The notes: generated from the sequence alone by a model not told the origin. DNA of 64,000 bases from Streptomyces sp. RKAG293 (GCF_023701745.1 NZ_JAJOZB010000001.1:7611001-7675000), one strand, 5' to 3'. Shown: positions 54,404-63,787, counted from the first letter of the stretch. Program-made: numbers and translations.

Positions 54404-55885
54404 TCAGTCGGTGCAGGTGGTGCCGGGGGCGGGGAGGGTGCGGGTGGTCAGGTAGTGGTTGGTGGCTTCCAGGACGCACTTGGAGACCAGGAACATGCTG
54501 TAGTCGTCGCCTTCATGGCCCAGGACGACGCTGCCCGGGAGTTGGGCGGCCATGGCCGCGCCCGCACGGAAGGGGGCGAGGGCCTGGTGGGTGGACTGGA
54601 GGATCAGTGCGGGCGGTGCGCCGTGGACCGGGGCGCCCGCCTTGACCGGCTGGGCCGGGGTGGGCCAGCCGAGGCAGCCGGCGATGGCCTTGTAGGAGCG
54701 CACGGCGCCGCCGAGGTGCGGGGACACCCGGGCGAGTTCCTTCCCCAGCTGGGTGAGCTGGGCGAGGGTGTGCACCGGGCGGGTGTCGTCGAGGCAGGCC
54801 GGCACCTGCACCTGGACCGGGTCGAGGGTGTCGTCCGGGTCGTGGGTGAAGTCCATCGGGTCGCCCGCCTGGGCCTTGACGATGGCCTTCGCGAAGTCCG
54901 GCCAGGCCTGACCGGACAGGGTCAGATAGTCCTGGCTGGCCTCGCGGATGTCCTCACCGGTCAGCGGCTGGTGGGACGCGCCCCCGGTCGGGATCGGGGT
55001 GCGGTCGGCGCGGGCGACGAGGGCGTCGTACTCGGCCGCGACGTCCTTGCCGTGCAGGGCGCAGTCCTTCGACGTGGCGCACCAGGTGGCGAAGCGGTTG
55101 AAGGCCGTCTCGGCGGTGGCCGCCTCCTGGGTGACCCGGGTGAGCGGCGAGCCGGTGTCGTCCAGGGCGGTGTCGAGGACCATGGTGCGCAGCCGGCCGG
55201 GGAAGAGCTTGGCGTAGGTGCGTCCGAGGAGCGTGCTGTAGTGGATGCCGTACCAGTTCAGCTGCTTCTCGCCCAGCCCGATCCGGACCGCCTCGAAGTC
55301 CCGCGCGGTGCTGGTCTGGTCGACGTGCTCGATGAGCTGGCCGTTGCGGCGTTGGCAGTCCTCGGCGAAGGCCCGGTTGTGGGACACGAGCGCGTTGAAC
55401 GCGGCCTGGTTCTGCGGGAAGTGGCTGACCCCGGCGGGCTTGAGGGGTTCCGCGCAGAGGATCGGCGTACTGTGCCCCACACCTCGCGGGTCCACGGCGA
55501 CCAGGTCGAAGTTCTGGGTCATGGCGCCGGCGAAGGCCGGGAGGTGGATGTGCATCGCCAGCCGCAGCTGCTCGATGGAGGAGCCGCCGGCTCCGTCGTT
55601 CAGGAGCAGGGTGCCCTGGCGGTGCGCCTGGTCGTCCGCCGCGCGGCGGACCAGGGCGAGGGTGGTGCTGCCGGCGCCGGGGTGCGACCAGTCCACCGGA
55701 ACCTGCATCGATCCGCACTGCATGTGTGCGAAGTCGGTGTCGGCGCAGGCGTGCCAGTCGATGCTGTTGGCGGGGGTGCGGTAGCCGGCGTCCTCGGTCT
55801 GCGCGAGCGCCGGTACGGCGATGGTGGCCACGAGCGCGGAGAGGGCCGCGGCGATCCAGCCTGCGTTCTTCCGGATTCTTGTCAT
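54404..55885 (-). CDS. Tap-family alpha/beta-hydrolase lacking its catalytic triad
   Basis: The 493-residue secreted protein (signal peptide MTRIRKNAGWIAAALSALVATIAVPALA) follows the tripeptidyl aminopeptidase (S33) family in order and Cys pattern: CGSMQVPVDW, LLLNDGAGG, FDLVAVDPRGVGHS, LFPGRLRTMVLDTALD and SKCVLEATNHYL. At the nucleophile, GxSYGT of the family reads GIHYST (His215). At the Asp site, QGTHD reads QSTHQ. The GxGH His site reads GDDY. All three catalytic residues are therefore replaced. The protein may bind rather than cut peptides. ATG 55885 follows AAGGAAA. It is last of three minus-strand genes after the carotenoid oxygenase, separated by a short repeat. Confidence 0.82.
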   Translation of the reverse strand: MTRIRKNAGWIAAALSALVATIAVPALAQTEDAGYRTPANSIDWHACADTDFAHMQCGSMQVPVDWSHPGAGSTTLALVRRAADDQAHRQGTLLLNDGAGGSSIEQLRLAMHIHLPAFAGAMTQNFDLVAVDPRGVGHSTPILCAEPLKPAGVSHFPQNQAAFNALVSHNRAFAEDCQRRNGQLIEHVDQTSTARDFEAVRIGLGEKQLNWYGIHYSTLLGRTYAKLFPGRLRTMVLDTALDDTGSPLTRVTQEAATAETAFNRFATWCATSKDCALHGKDVAAEYDALVARADRTPIPTGGASHQPLTGEDIREASQDYLTLSGQAWPDFAKAIVKAQAGDPMDFTHDPDDTLDPVQVQVPACLDDTRPVHTLAQLTQLGKELARVSPHLGGAVRSYKAIAGCLGWPTPAQPVKAGAPVHGAPPALILQSTHQALAPFRAGAAMAAQLPGSVVLGHEGDDYSMFLVSKCVLEATNHYLTTRTLPAPGTTCTD

Positions 55886-55938
55886 GTCGACTTTCCTTGG
55901 TCGTGGGCTTCGGCCTGTGCGGGTCCGAAGCCTTGTTC

Positions 55939-55969
55939 GAGACGGTGATGGAGACGGTGATGGAGACGT
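55939..55969 (-). repeat. Twelve-base tandem repeat in the gene gap
   Basis: GAGACGGTGATG occurs twice in a row (55939-55962), followed by a partial third unit. It lies between the carotenoid oxygenase stop and the Tap-like start. There is no obvious coding role. Confidence 0.7.
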
Positions 55970-55998
55970 GGTTCGGGGTGCTCCGGGGGGAAGCGGGG

Positions 55999-57363
55999 TC
56001 AGTTTTCGCTTCCGTCCAGGGCGCTGTCGGGGATCCAGGAGCCGTGGATGCCGGCGGTCACGCGGCGCGGGAGATGGACGGTGGCGATCCGGTCGAGGCC
56101 CGAGGCGTCCAGGACCAGCAGCTGTGAGGCGTCCTGCTTGAGGTCGGAGACGACGGTGAGCAGATAGCCGTCGTCCTCGTTGGTGGCGCCGGCCGCGGGG
56201 ACGAACACCGCCTCGCTCGGCAGCCGGGCGTCGCCGATCCGGTGGATGCGGCGGGCGCCGGTGGTGCGGTCGTACTTGACGACGCCGTAGCCGCCGAAGC
56301 CTTCCTGGTCCGGGAAGGACACCGCGTACTGGTAGCGGTTCTCGGCGCCCAGGTAGTCCTCGTTGAGGGTCGGGAACTCCACCGCGAGATCGTCGATGAT
56401 CTGCTCGTCGACGGTGCCGGCCGTCAGGTCGATCACCCAGCGGCGGGTGTAGGAGCGGGCGTTGGGCTCGGTGCCGCGGCCGGGCGCGCCGACCCACCAG
56501 TTCCACGAGAGCCGGAAGCCCTCGCGGTCCACGGTGGGGCCTTCCAGAACGATGCGCCCCTGGCCGTCCTCGTACGCGTTGCTCGCGTGCAGCATGTTGC
56601 CCGGCTCGATGGAGAACCAGCGGATCTGCCGGTCGCCCTCGCCTCCGCGGGGCATGACGCCGATCCGGGCGGGCTGCTGGTCGCTCCAGCCGTAGGGGAT
56701 GCCGGAGTGCTCGGCGGGGTCGAACGTGACGTTGCCCTCGATGAAGACCACGTGGCGGCGCGTGATGGCGAAGTCGTGCTTGAGGGAAGCGGTCGCTCCC
56801 GGGATCTCGGCGCTGTGGACGATCTCGCCCTTGGGGTCGGCGACGTAGTACGTCAGGAACGGCGGGAAGGGCGAGGAGGCGAAGAAGTGGAGCTCTCCGG
56901 TGACCGGATCGGCCTTGGGGTGCGCGGTCATGGCGGTCTTCAGCCGGCCGTTGAAGTCATGGGCGCCGACCGTCTCCAGGTCCCGGGTGAGCTCGAAGGG
57001 GAGGTTGGCCTCGCAGAGGGCCAGCAGCCGGCCGCCGTGCTCGATGACATGGGTGCCGGCGGTGCTCGCGGTCAGGTCGGGCCCCTTGTCGGTCATGTAG
57101 GGGGCGCCGTCGAGGGCGGGAGTGTGCACCCACCGGTTGCGGTACCACTCGGCGCGGCCCTCGCGGAGCCGGATTCCGTGCACCATGCCGCTGCCCTTGA
57201 ACCAGTGGGTCGGAGTGATGCCGGGCTTGGGGTTGTGGCCGTTACGGATCAGGCGGCCGGTCAGCTCGGGGGGCAGGTGGCCCTCGACGGTGAGCTCGGT
57301 GGCGGTGATCTCGTCGGCGACGGGGGCGTAGTGGCCGGTCAGGTAGGGCTTCGCAGCAGTCAT
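55999..57363 (-). CDS. Carotenoid oxygenase family protein
   Basis: The 454-residue product belongs to the RPE65/carotenoid cleavage oxygenase family, which splits carotenoids or stilbene-like double bonds with a non-haem iron. The four His ligands are visible in order: TAHPKADP, SLKHDF, NMLHASNAYED and GIHGSW near the C-terminus. The start GHYAPVADEITATELTVEG and GRLIRNGHNP are typical. Length is normal. ATG 57363 lies behind AGAGG. It is transcribed with the upstream MFS gene and the downstream Tap-like gene. Substrate is unknown; the divergent P450 may act on related compounds. Confidence 0.9.
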   Translation of the reverse strand: MTAAKPYLTGHYAPVADEITATELTVEGHLPPELTGRLIRNGHNPKPGITPTHWFKGSGMVHGIRLREGRAEWYRNRWVHTPALDGAPYMTDKGPDLTASTAGTHVIEHGGRLLALCEANLPFELTRDLETVGAHDFNGRLKTAMTAHPKADPVTGELHFFASSPFPPFLTYYVADPKGEIVHSAEIPGATASLKHDFAITRRHVVFIEGNVTFDPAEHSGIPYGWSDQQPARIGVMPRGGEGDRQIRWFSIEPGNMLHASNAYEDGQGRIVLEGPTVDREGFRLSWNWWVGAPGRGTEPNARSYTRRWVIDLTAGTVDEQIIDDLAVEFPTLNEDYLGAENRYQYAVSFPDQEGFGGYGVVKYDRTTGARRIHRIGDARLPSEAVFVPAAGATNEDDGYLLTVVSDLKQDASQLLVLDASGLDRIATVHLPRRVTAGIHGSWIPDSALDGSEN

Positions 57364-57386
57364 GGCAGGAACCTCTTTCCGTGGAT

Positions 57387-57414
57387 GTGAGACGTGAGAC
57401 GTGAGAGCTGAGAC
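57387..57414. repeat. Heptamer tandem repeat in the gene gap
   Basis: Four units of GTGAGAC or one-base variants run from 57387 to 57414, between the oxygenase start and the MFS stop. A similar repeat lies in the next gap at 55939. Confidence 0.7.
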
Positions 57415-57450
57415 GTGGGGTGTGGGGTGCTGAGGGTTGGGTGGCGCGGC

Positions 57451-58995
57451 TCAGGCGGGTCGCGGGTCGGTGGCGGTGGCGGTGGCGGTCGCGGTGCCCG
57501 CTGTGGTGCCGTTTGTGGTGGTGGGGGTGGTGCTCCGCGGGCTGATGCAGCGGGTGAGGAGCACCGCGAGGAGGGCCGTTGCGGCGAGGACCGCGGCGGC
57601 GACGGTGAAGACGGCGCGGTAGCCGGCGGTGAGGGCTTCCAGGTGGGGTTGGTGCGTGGCCGCGTGGGCGGTGACGGAACCCGCCAGGGTCGTCAGGGCG
57701 GCGAGGCCGATCGCACCGCCGACCTGGCGGGTGGTGTTCACGAGTCCGCCGGCCAGGCCCGCGTCCTGTCGTGGGACGCCGTCCACGGCGAACGCGGTGA
57801 GCTGGACGAAGGCGATGCTCAGACCGAGGCCGATCAGGATGCTCGGACCGAGGATGTCGCCGAGGTAGCTCCCGTCGGCGCTGATCCGTGACAGCCACAG
57901 CAGCCCGGCGGCCTCGGTGAGCAGGGCCGCGGTCACGGTCGCGGTGCCGCCGATGCGCCGGGAGATGCGGGGCGCCATGGCGGCGCCGAGCATGTTGGCG
58001 CCGGCGAGCGGGAGTTGGCCCGCACCGGTGACCAAGGGGCTCGATCCGAGAACCAGTTGCTGGTAGAGCGGCAGGAAGAAGAACAGGGCGATCCACACGG
58101 ATCCCAGCAGCGCCATCAGCAGGTTGCCCGACGCGACGCGGCCGGTGGTGAACAGTCGCGGTGGGATCAGCGCGTTCGGTCGGCGAAGCTCGATCACGGC
58201 GAAGGCCGCGAGCAACACGGCGGCGCCGAGGAGGGCGCCGAGCACCCGGCCGTCCGTCCAGCCGGCGCCGCGTGCGGTGGTCAGCCCCCAGACCAGGCAG
58301 GTCAGGGCGAGTGTGACGGTGACGGTCCCCAACAGGTCGAACCGTCCGGCCTTCCGTCCGGCCTTCCGTCCGACCTTGTGCCCGGCCGCCTCCCGTGGCA
58401 CGAGGGCCGCCACGGCGACCAGGACCAGCGCCGCCCCGAGGGCGACGGCGTAGAAGATCCAGGGCCAGCCCCAGGCCTGGGTGAGCACACCGCCCAGCAG
58501 GACGCCGCCCGCCCCTCCCGCACCGGAGACCGCGCCCCACACCCCCAACGCCCGGCCACGCCCGGGGCCGGACGGGAACAGGTCCATCGTCAGAGCGAGC
58601 GCGGCCGGGGCGATGGCGGCGGCGCCGAGGCCCTGAACGGCGCGGGCGGCGATCAGGACGCCGGGGGAGGCGGCCACTCCTGCCGCCAGCGAGGACACCG
58701 CGAACAGCGTGAGGCCGGCGATCAGCACCCGGCGGCGCCCGAGCAGGTCGGCCGCCCGCCCGCCTGCCAGGAGCAGCGCCCCGAACGCCAGGCCGTAGGA
58801 GTTGACCACCCACGTGGTGCCGCCGTCCGACAGGCCCACCCCGGCGCGGATCTGGGGCAGCGCCACGTTCACGATCGACGTGGCGAGCATGACGGTGAAC
58901 TGGGCCGCGGCGAGCGCCGCGAGCACGGCCGCCGGCCGAGGACGGGACCGAGGGGTTGGGGGCGTCCGGCCCTTTTGTGTGCGTCGGAGGTTCAT
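57451..58995 (-). CDS. MFS drug-efflux-type transporter (DHA2 class)
   Basis: The 514-residue protein has about fourteen membrane helices and DHA2 signatures: MLATSIVNVALPQIRAGVGLSDGGTTWVVNSYGLAFGALLL, GGRAADLLGRRRVL and GPGRGRALGVWGAVSGAGGAGG. Two low-complexity segments occur: VGRKAGRKAGRF in the central loop and an AT-repeat at the C-terminus, both from tandem repeats in DNA. Start ATG 58995 was preferred to a frame open to 59079, because the extra residues are unlike the family. It is the first of three minus-strand genes. It probably exports a small molecule, perhaps a product of the neighbouring oxidases. Confidence 0.88.
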   Translation of the reverse strand: MNLRRTQKGRTPPTPRSRPRPAAVLAALAAAQFTVMLATSIVNVALPQIRAGVGLSDGGTTWVVNSYGLAFGALLLAGGRAADLLGRRRVLIAGLTLFAVSSLAAGVAASPGVLIAARAVQGLGAAAIAPAALALTMDLFPSGPGRGRALGVWGAVSGAGGAGGVLLGGVLTQAWGWPWIFYAVALGAALVLVAVAALVPREAAGHKVGRKAGRKAGRFDLLGTVTVTLALTCLVWGLTTARGAGWTDGRVLGALLGAAVLLAAFAVIELRRPNALIPPRLFTTGRVASGNLLMALLGSVWIALFFFLPLYQQLVLGSSPLVTGAGQLPLAGANMLGAAMAPRISRRIGGTATVTAALLTEAAGLLWLSRISADGSYLGDILGPSILIGLGLSIAFVQLTAFAVDGVPRQDAGLAGGLVNTTRQVGGAIGLAALTTLAGSVTAHAATHQPHLEALTAGYRAVFTVAAAVLAATALLAVLLTRCISPRSTTPTTTNGTTAGTATATATATDPRPA

Positions 58996-59174
58996 GACGC
59001 AGAGCTTCGTGCCGGGCGCTGTCCACATTCCAGGCCCGGCAGGGGCGGGCACTGTCCACTCCTGTCCGCACCTGTCCACCCGTTCCTGCCGGTGAACGGT
59101 CGGCTCATCAGCCCGTCGTCATGGCCCTGACCTGCCGCGATCCCAGAGCCTCACGTCCCGGCGGATCTCCGGGT

Positions 59175-59204
59175 TATAGTCCACCCAACAATTTCCATGG
59201 GTGG
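59175..59204 (+). promoter_or_regulatory. Possible promoter with inverted repeat
   Basis: TATAGT (59175-59180) resembles a strong -10 box. It is followed by CCACCCA and TGGGTGG arms 10 bases apart, placed where an operator would block early transcription. No clear -35 box is seen. It could serve the P450 operon, 430 bases downstream. Confidence 0.35.
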
Positions 59205-59490
59205 GTCGGCGCCGAGTCATCCCGACGGTAGACCTCATCGACCGTCCCGACGTAGGGGCCGACAGCGTTGTCCAGAGTGCGAGTTGCCTGCCCGGCCGAG
59301 GGTCGGCAGGCGGTGCTCCGCCGTCCGCGCATGACGTACGCGTCGGCGGACGACCACTCCGGTCCCGGTCCCCGTCCCGGGTGTCGGCGCACCACGTGGC
59401 GCTTACCGACGGCCTGAGAACTCGGTCAGCGGATCTTCATCGGCCGGATTCACTTCCCGGCGAATCCCACATCCCGATCAGAGTTGTTGA

Positions 59491-59549
<59 letters not shown>

Positions 59550-59607
59550 GAAGCGCCTGCCGCCGCCGCAGCGTTCACTCCGCGCCCGTTCCCCTTGAGA
59601 GGCCGCC

Positions 59608-60966
59608 GTGCCCATGGTTGATCCTCGCTTCAGCGTCTTGTCCGAGGACTTCGCCGCCGATCCCTACCGGTACTTCGCCGGGCTGAGGGACCGGTCACCG
59701 GTGCACTTCGAGCCGGCCATCGACAGCTACTTCCTCTCCCGCCATCGGGACGTGAAGCGGGTGCTGACCGACCACGAGGCGTTCACCACCGAGACACTTC
59801 AGGTGCGCGCCGAGCCGGTGATGCGCGGACCGGTCCTCGCCCAGATGACCGGGGCCGAGCACACCGCCAAGCGGAAGATCGTCGTCAGGGGCTTCACCGG
59901 ACAGGCGCTGCGGGAGCAGACCCGCGCCATCCACGCCGACGCCGCCGAGCTCGTCGCGCCCTTTCTTGCCCGGGGACGGATGGACCTCGTCAACGATTTC
60001 GGCAAGCCCTTCGCCGTCTACGTGACGCTCGACGTCCTCGGCCTGGACAAGCAGGACTGGCAGCAGGTCTCCGGCTGGCTCAACGGGGTCGGCGAGTTCA
60101 TCACCAGCATGGGCCTCACCCCCGAACGCCGTCGGCACTGCCTGGACTGTGCCGAGCAATTGGAGGCCTACCTCGCCCCCGTCATCGAACGGCGGCGCCG
60201 CCTCCCCGGCGAGGACCTGATATCGAAGCTGTGCACGGCCGGGTCCGACGGCATCGCCATGAGCGACCGCGACGTCACCGCGCTGATCATCAACGTCCTG
60301 GTCGCCGCCGTCGAGCCCGCCGACAAGACCCTCGGGCTCCTCTTCAAGCATCTGATCGACCACCCCGAGCAGCTGGCGCAGGTCCGCCAGGACCCGGCCC
60401 TGCTGTCGGCCGCGATCGCCGAGACGCTGCGGTACACCCCGCCCGTCCAGCTCGTTCCCCGCCAAGCGGAGAAGGACGCGGTGTTCGCCGGCACCGTCGT
60501 CCCGGCAGGGGCCACCGTCTTCTGCATGATCGGCGCGGCGAACCGCGACCCCGACGCCTTCAGCGCCCCGGACACCTTCGACATCCACCGCCAGGACCTG
60601 GGCACCGATCGCTCCTTCACCGCCGCCGCCCAGCACCTGGCCTTCGGCACCGGACTCCACCAGTGCGTCGGCGCGGCCTTCGCCCGCGCCGAGATCGAGA
60701 CCGTGGCCGCGCTGCTGCTCCCCCTGCTCGACCAGGTCCGCTACAGCCCCGGCTTCCGCTACCGGGAGACCGGCCTGTACACCCGCGGTCCCGCCGCCCT
60801 GTCGCTGGACTTCACACCGGTCCACGAAGGTGCACCGGCCAGGGCGGAACCCGGCCCCTCGTCCTGCCCTCTACCAGGTCGGCCGGCGCCCCATCCTCCC
60901 TTGCTCCAGGAGTCAGGGCCTGCCGTGCGTACGACCACCACCCCCACCGGGAGAGAACAGCGATGA
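59608..60966 (+). CDS. Cytochrome P450
   Basis: The 452-residue product has the P450 fold: haem ligand Cys353 in FGTGLHQCVGAAFAR, the ExxR pair in AETLRYTPP and a PERF-like region DTFDIHRQD. The I-helix is unusual: where most P450s read AGxxT(T/S) it reads VAAVEPADKT, so the acidic residue is kept but the oxygen-handling Thr is Pro. The C-terminus has about 45 extra Pro-rich residues. GTG 59608 and ATG 59614 are both possible after GAGAGG. The stop overlaps the next ATG (ATGA), pairing it with a SnoaL-like protein. Probable role: oxidation of a secondary metabolite. Confidence 0.9.
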   Translation: MPMVDPRFSVLSEDFAADPYRYFAGLRDRSPVHFEPAIDSYFLSRHRDVKRVLTDHEAFTTETLQVRAEPVMRGPVLAQMTGAEHTAKRKIVVRGFTGQALREQTRAIHADAAELVAPFLARGRMDLVNDFGKPFAVYVTLDVLGLDKQDWQQVSGWLNGVGEFITSMGLTPERRRHCLDCAEQLEAYLAPVIERRRRLPGEDLISKLCTAGSDGIAMSDRDVTALIINVLVAAVEPADKTLGLLFKHLIDHPEQLAQVRQDPALLSAAIAETLRYTPPVQLVPRQAEKDAVFAGTVVPAGATVFCMIGAANRDPDAFSAPDTFDIHRQDLGTDRSFTAAAQHLAFGTGLHQCVGAAFARAEIETVAALLLPLLDQVRYSPGFRYRETGLYTRGPAALSLDFTPVHEGAPARAEPGPSSCPLPGRPAPHPPLLQESGPAVRTTTTPTGREQR

Positions 60967-61355
60967 CTCCGACCGACATCACCCGAGCCATCAACGACCT
61001 GCTGTTCACCCCGGGCCTCGACCTCGACGAAGCCATCGACCGGCACTTCACGCCCGACTACCGCCAGCGCACCAACGGCGAGTGGAGCGACCGGGCCGGC
61101 TTCACCCAGCACATGACCCGCCTCCGTTCCGTGGTGCTCAGCGGGCACATCGAGGTCCACGACGAATTCCGCGACGGTCCGCGCTACGCGGACCGCCATT
61201 CCGTCACCGTCACCAGGAACGACGGCCGCACCTCACGCACCGAGGTGTACCTCTTCGCCCGGTTCGCCCCCGACGGGCGATTCCAGTGCGTCGAAGAGAC
61301 CACCCTCCTGGTCACGGGCCACGACGACGACCGAAACCTGGGAACCATCAAGTGA
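60963..61355 (+). CDS. SnoaL-like (NTF2-fold) small protein
   Basis: The 130-residue protein begins with a helix (MTPTDITRAINDLLFTPGLDLDEAIDRHFTPDYRQRTNG) and continues as strands, as in SnoaL/NTF2-fold proteins. These act as cyclases, isomerases or hydroxylase partners in polyketide and steroid pathways, or as simple binding pockets. Asp and His residues in the pocket region are present (DRHFTPDY). It overlaps the P450 by ATGA, so the two likely work on the same compound. A substrate cannot be read from sequence. Confidence 0.75.
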   Translation: MTPTDITRAINDLLFTPGLDLDEAIDRHFTPDYRQRTNGEWSDRAGFTQHMTRLRSVVLSGHIEVHDEFRDGPRYADRHSVTVTRNDGRTSRTEVYLFARFAPDGRFQCVEETTLLVTGHDDDRNLGTIK

Positions 61356-61476
61356 CGGGCGGGCCGGACCGCCGCCACACATGCCTCGCGCCGGTGCCGG
61401 TGCCGGTCACCGCGAGGTTCGGAGGGAACTTCCGGGCTGCGTTGTCCGGAGCTGAGACGAGCGGAGGGGAGCCGCC

Positions 61477-63480
61477 ATGGTCTCCATCGGAGAGAGACTG
61501 AGCAGCGCGCGAGTACAGGCCTTCATCGGCCGGGACGATGAACTCGCGCGCTTCGCGGCGGCTTTGGCCTGCGATCCGCAGGCGCCGTTCGCGTTCTACG
61601 TGTCCGGGCCGGGTGGCATCGGGAAGTCGACGCTGCTGCGGCGCCTGGCGGACCACGCCCGTAAGGCGGGCCGGCCGCTCGTCGAGCTGGACGGCCGTTT
61701 CGTCGGCCGGGATCCGGCCGACTTCGAGCGCGCGGCCGCCCCGTTCCTGGACGTCGCCGGAACGGTCCTGTTCGTGGACTCCTTCGAGAAGTGCCAGTGG
61801 CTGGAGAGCTGGCTGTGGCACCACTTCCTGCCGCGGGCCGCGGACGGCGCCCTGGTCGTCCTGGGTGGTCGGCTCGCACCGCAGCCGCAGTGGAGCTCCG
61901 ACCCCGCCTGGGCCGGGCTCCTGCACGTGACCGAACTGGAGCCGTTCTCCGCGGAGCAGGCCCGGAGCCTGCTGGTCGCGGCCCGGATCCGGCCCGAACT
62001 GCGGGACCTGGTGCTCCGCTTCGCCGGAGGCAACCCGCTGGCCCTGTCCCTCGCGGCGGCAGCCGATTCGACGGGTTGGAACAGGGAGGAGACGTGGGCG
62101 CCCTCGGCCGACGTCCTGCGCACCCTGCTGGCGGGGCTGATCGGAGAGGTGCCGACGGCAGCGCACCGCCGCGCCCTGGAGGTGGTGGCGCAGGCACATT
62201 CGACGTCCGAGGAGCTGCTGTCCGCGGTACTGCCCGAGGAGGACGCCCATCTGCTGTTCGGCTGGCTGCGGGAGCTGCCCTTCATGGAGTCCACGCACCG
62301 GGGGCTCCACCCGCACGACGCCGCCCGCGAGACCCTCGCCGCCGACCTGCGCTGGCGGGCACCCAACGCCTACGTGACGATGCGCCTGCGGCTGGCGGAG
62401 GAGTACATGCGCCTGCTGCGCGAGGCACCCGAGGAGCGGGTCTGGACGGTCACCGACGAACTCTTCTACCTCTTCCGTGAGGTGGAGATCCTCGCGCGAC
62501 TGCGCACGTGGTCCCGTGAGGACGAGGTGCACGACCGTCCGCTGCACCCGGACGACCTCGACGCCGTACTGCGCATGGCCGAGGAGACCGAGGGCCCGGA
62601 ATCCGCGGAGCTGGTCCGCTACTGGGCGCGGCGCCAGCCGCAGGCCTTCAGCGTCTACCGTCTGGTGAGCACGGGCCGGATCGTGGCGTTCACCGCCCGA
62701 CTCGCCCTGCCGGCCCCTCCCGACCCCCAGGACCTGGCCACCGATCCCGTGATCGCGGCCGCCTGGGCGTACACCGACGCCACGGCGCCGGTGAGCCCCG
62801 GCGATCACATCGGCGTGAGCCGCTTCTCGGTCTACCCCGAGCGGTACCAGGTCCCCTCGCGCGTCATCGACCTGAGCAGTTCCCGCGCCCAGGCGGAGGC
62901 CGCCCGCGCCCGCGGCCGCGCATACGGCTTCGCCGTCTGGCGCGACGCCGACGCCTGGGCCGAGCGCGTCAGGGGCAGCCTCGCCGACACCGGTGCGCGA
63001 CCGCTGGTCGGTGAGCACACCTACGGGCTGTTCGGCGTCGACTGGCGACAGGTGCCCGTCGAGGCCTGGATCGGCCGCTTCATATCGGCCCCCGACGCGC
63101 CCGCCGAGTCCGGACCACCGCACGGTTCGCGCAGCGCGTTCGACCAGGCCGTGCGCGAAGCCCTGTCGCACTGGCGCGACCCTGGCGCCTTCGCGGCCTG
63201 CGCCCTGATGCGCGCCCGCCTGGCGGCCGACTTCACCGACCCCGTCGAGGAATTGCGCGCCCTGCTGCGCCAGGCCGTCGACGACCTCGCCCGCGACCCG
63301 CGCGGAGTGCGGGCCCGCGACGCACTGACGGCGAGTCACTTCTCCGGCGCCCCCACCCAGGAGGCCGCCGCCCGCCGCCTGAGCCTGCCGTACGGCACCT
63401 ACCGGCGCCACCTGCGCCAGGGCCTGGACCTGCTGTGCGAGGCCCTGTGGGAATGGGAGCTGCACGGCTCCCGCCCCTAG
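61477..63480 (+). CDS. P-loop ATPase with HTH-like C-terminus (paralogue)
   Basis: The 667-residue product has the same plan as the protein at 40854-42899. It has FIGRDDELARFAAAL, Walker A GPGGIGKST, a strand VLFVDSFE as Walker B and LVVLGGRL. A helical middle leads to a C-terminus EAAARRLSLPYGTYRRHLRQG, probably a helix-turn-helix. Both proteins end with EL(Y/H)G. ATG 61477 follows GGAGGGGAG. It may regulate the P450 operon upstream or the nitrate reductase gene downstream; the sequence shows no target site. Confidence 0.78.
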   Translation: MVSIGERLSSARVQAFIGRDDELARFAAALACDPQAPFAFYVSGPGGIGKSTLLRRLADHARKAGRPLVELDGRFVGRDPADFERAAAPFLDVAGTVLFVDSFEKCQWLESWLWHHFLPRAADGALVVLGGRLAPQPQWSSDPAWAGLLHVTELEPFSAEQARSLLVAARIRPELRDLVLRFAGGNPLALSLAAAADSTGWNREETWAPSADVLRTLLAGLIGEVPTAAHRRALEVVAQAHSTSEELLSAVLPEEDAHLLFGWLRELPFMESTHRGLHPHDAARETLAADLRWRAPNAYVTMRLRLAEEYMRLLREAPEERVWTVTDELFYLFREVEILARLRTWSREDEVHDRPLHPDDLDAVLRMAEETEGPESAELVRYWARRQPQAFSVYRLVSTGRIVAFTARLALPAPPDPQDLATDPVIAAAWAYTDATAPVSPGDHIGVSRFSVYPERYQVPSRVIDLSSSRAQAEAARARGRAYGFAVWRDADAWAERVRGSLADTGARPLVGEHTYGLFGVDWRQVPVEAWIGRFISAPDAPAESGPPHGSRSAFDQAVREALSHWRDPGAFAACALMRARLAADFTDPVEELRALLRQAVDDLARDPRGVRARDALTASHFSGAPTQEAAARRLSLPYGTYRRHLRQGLDLLCEALWEWELHGSRP

Positions 63481-63787
63481 TGACCTGAAAGCGCCGAGGA
63501 ACCCGGTTCCCCTGCCCGTGTGCGACACACCTGCCGCGGCGTAGCCGTGTCGACGGCCGCGCCAGGACCGAGGTCGTCCCGCGGCCGGGAACCTGGCGCT
63601 CACACCTGCGCGGAGCGCCCTGTGCGATCCGGTTAACCCCCTGTACCCACGCGCCGTGACCACCCGGTAATGCCGCCTTCCTAGGGTGGCGACCGTGGGA
63701 ACGTCCCACCGCCCGCCGCTCCACACCCGCCGCTCCACGCCCGGCGGGCACGGGGCGAGGGCTGCGAGCCCCGGGGAGGGAGTGACG
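63481..63787. other. Intergenic gap before the nitrate reductase-like gene
   Basis: No gene. It has a GTGGGA-ACG-TCCCAC hairpin (63695-63709) and the promoter-like elements listed at 63632-63687. The right end is G-rich and gives the ribosome site GGGGAGGG (63773-63780). Confidence 0.5.
63632..63687 (+). promoter_or_regulatory. Possible GlnR-type promoter of the nitrate reductase gene
   Basis: TAGGGT (63682-63687) is a good actinomycete -10 box. Upstream lies GTGAC-N6-GTAAT (63656-63671), preceded by TTAAC-N6-TACCC (63633-63648). The order and spacing are close to the a/b half-sites bound by the nitrogen regulator GlnR in Streptomyces, though the second pair is one base too far and the b sites are poor. 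Nitrate assimilation genes are known GlnR targets. Confidence 0.35.
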
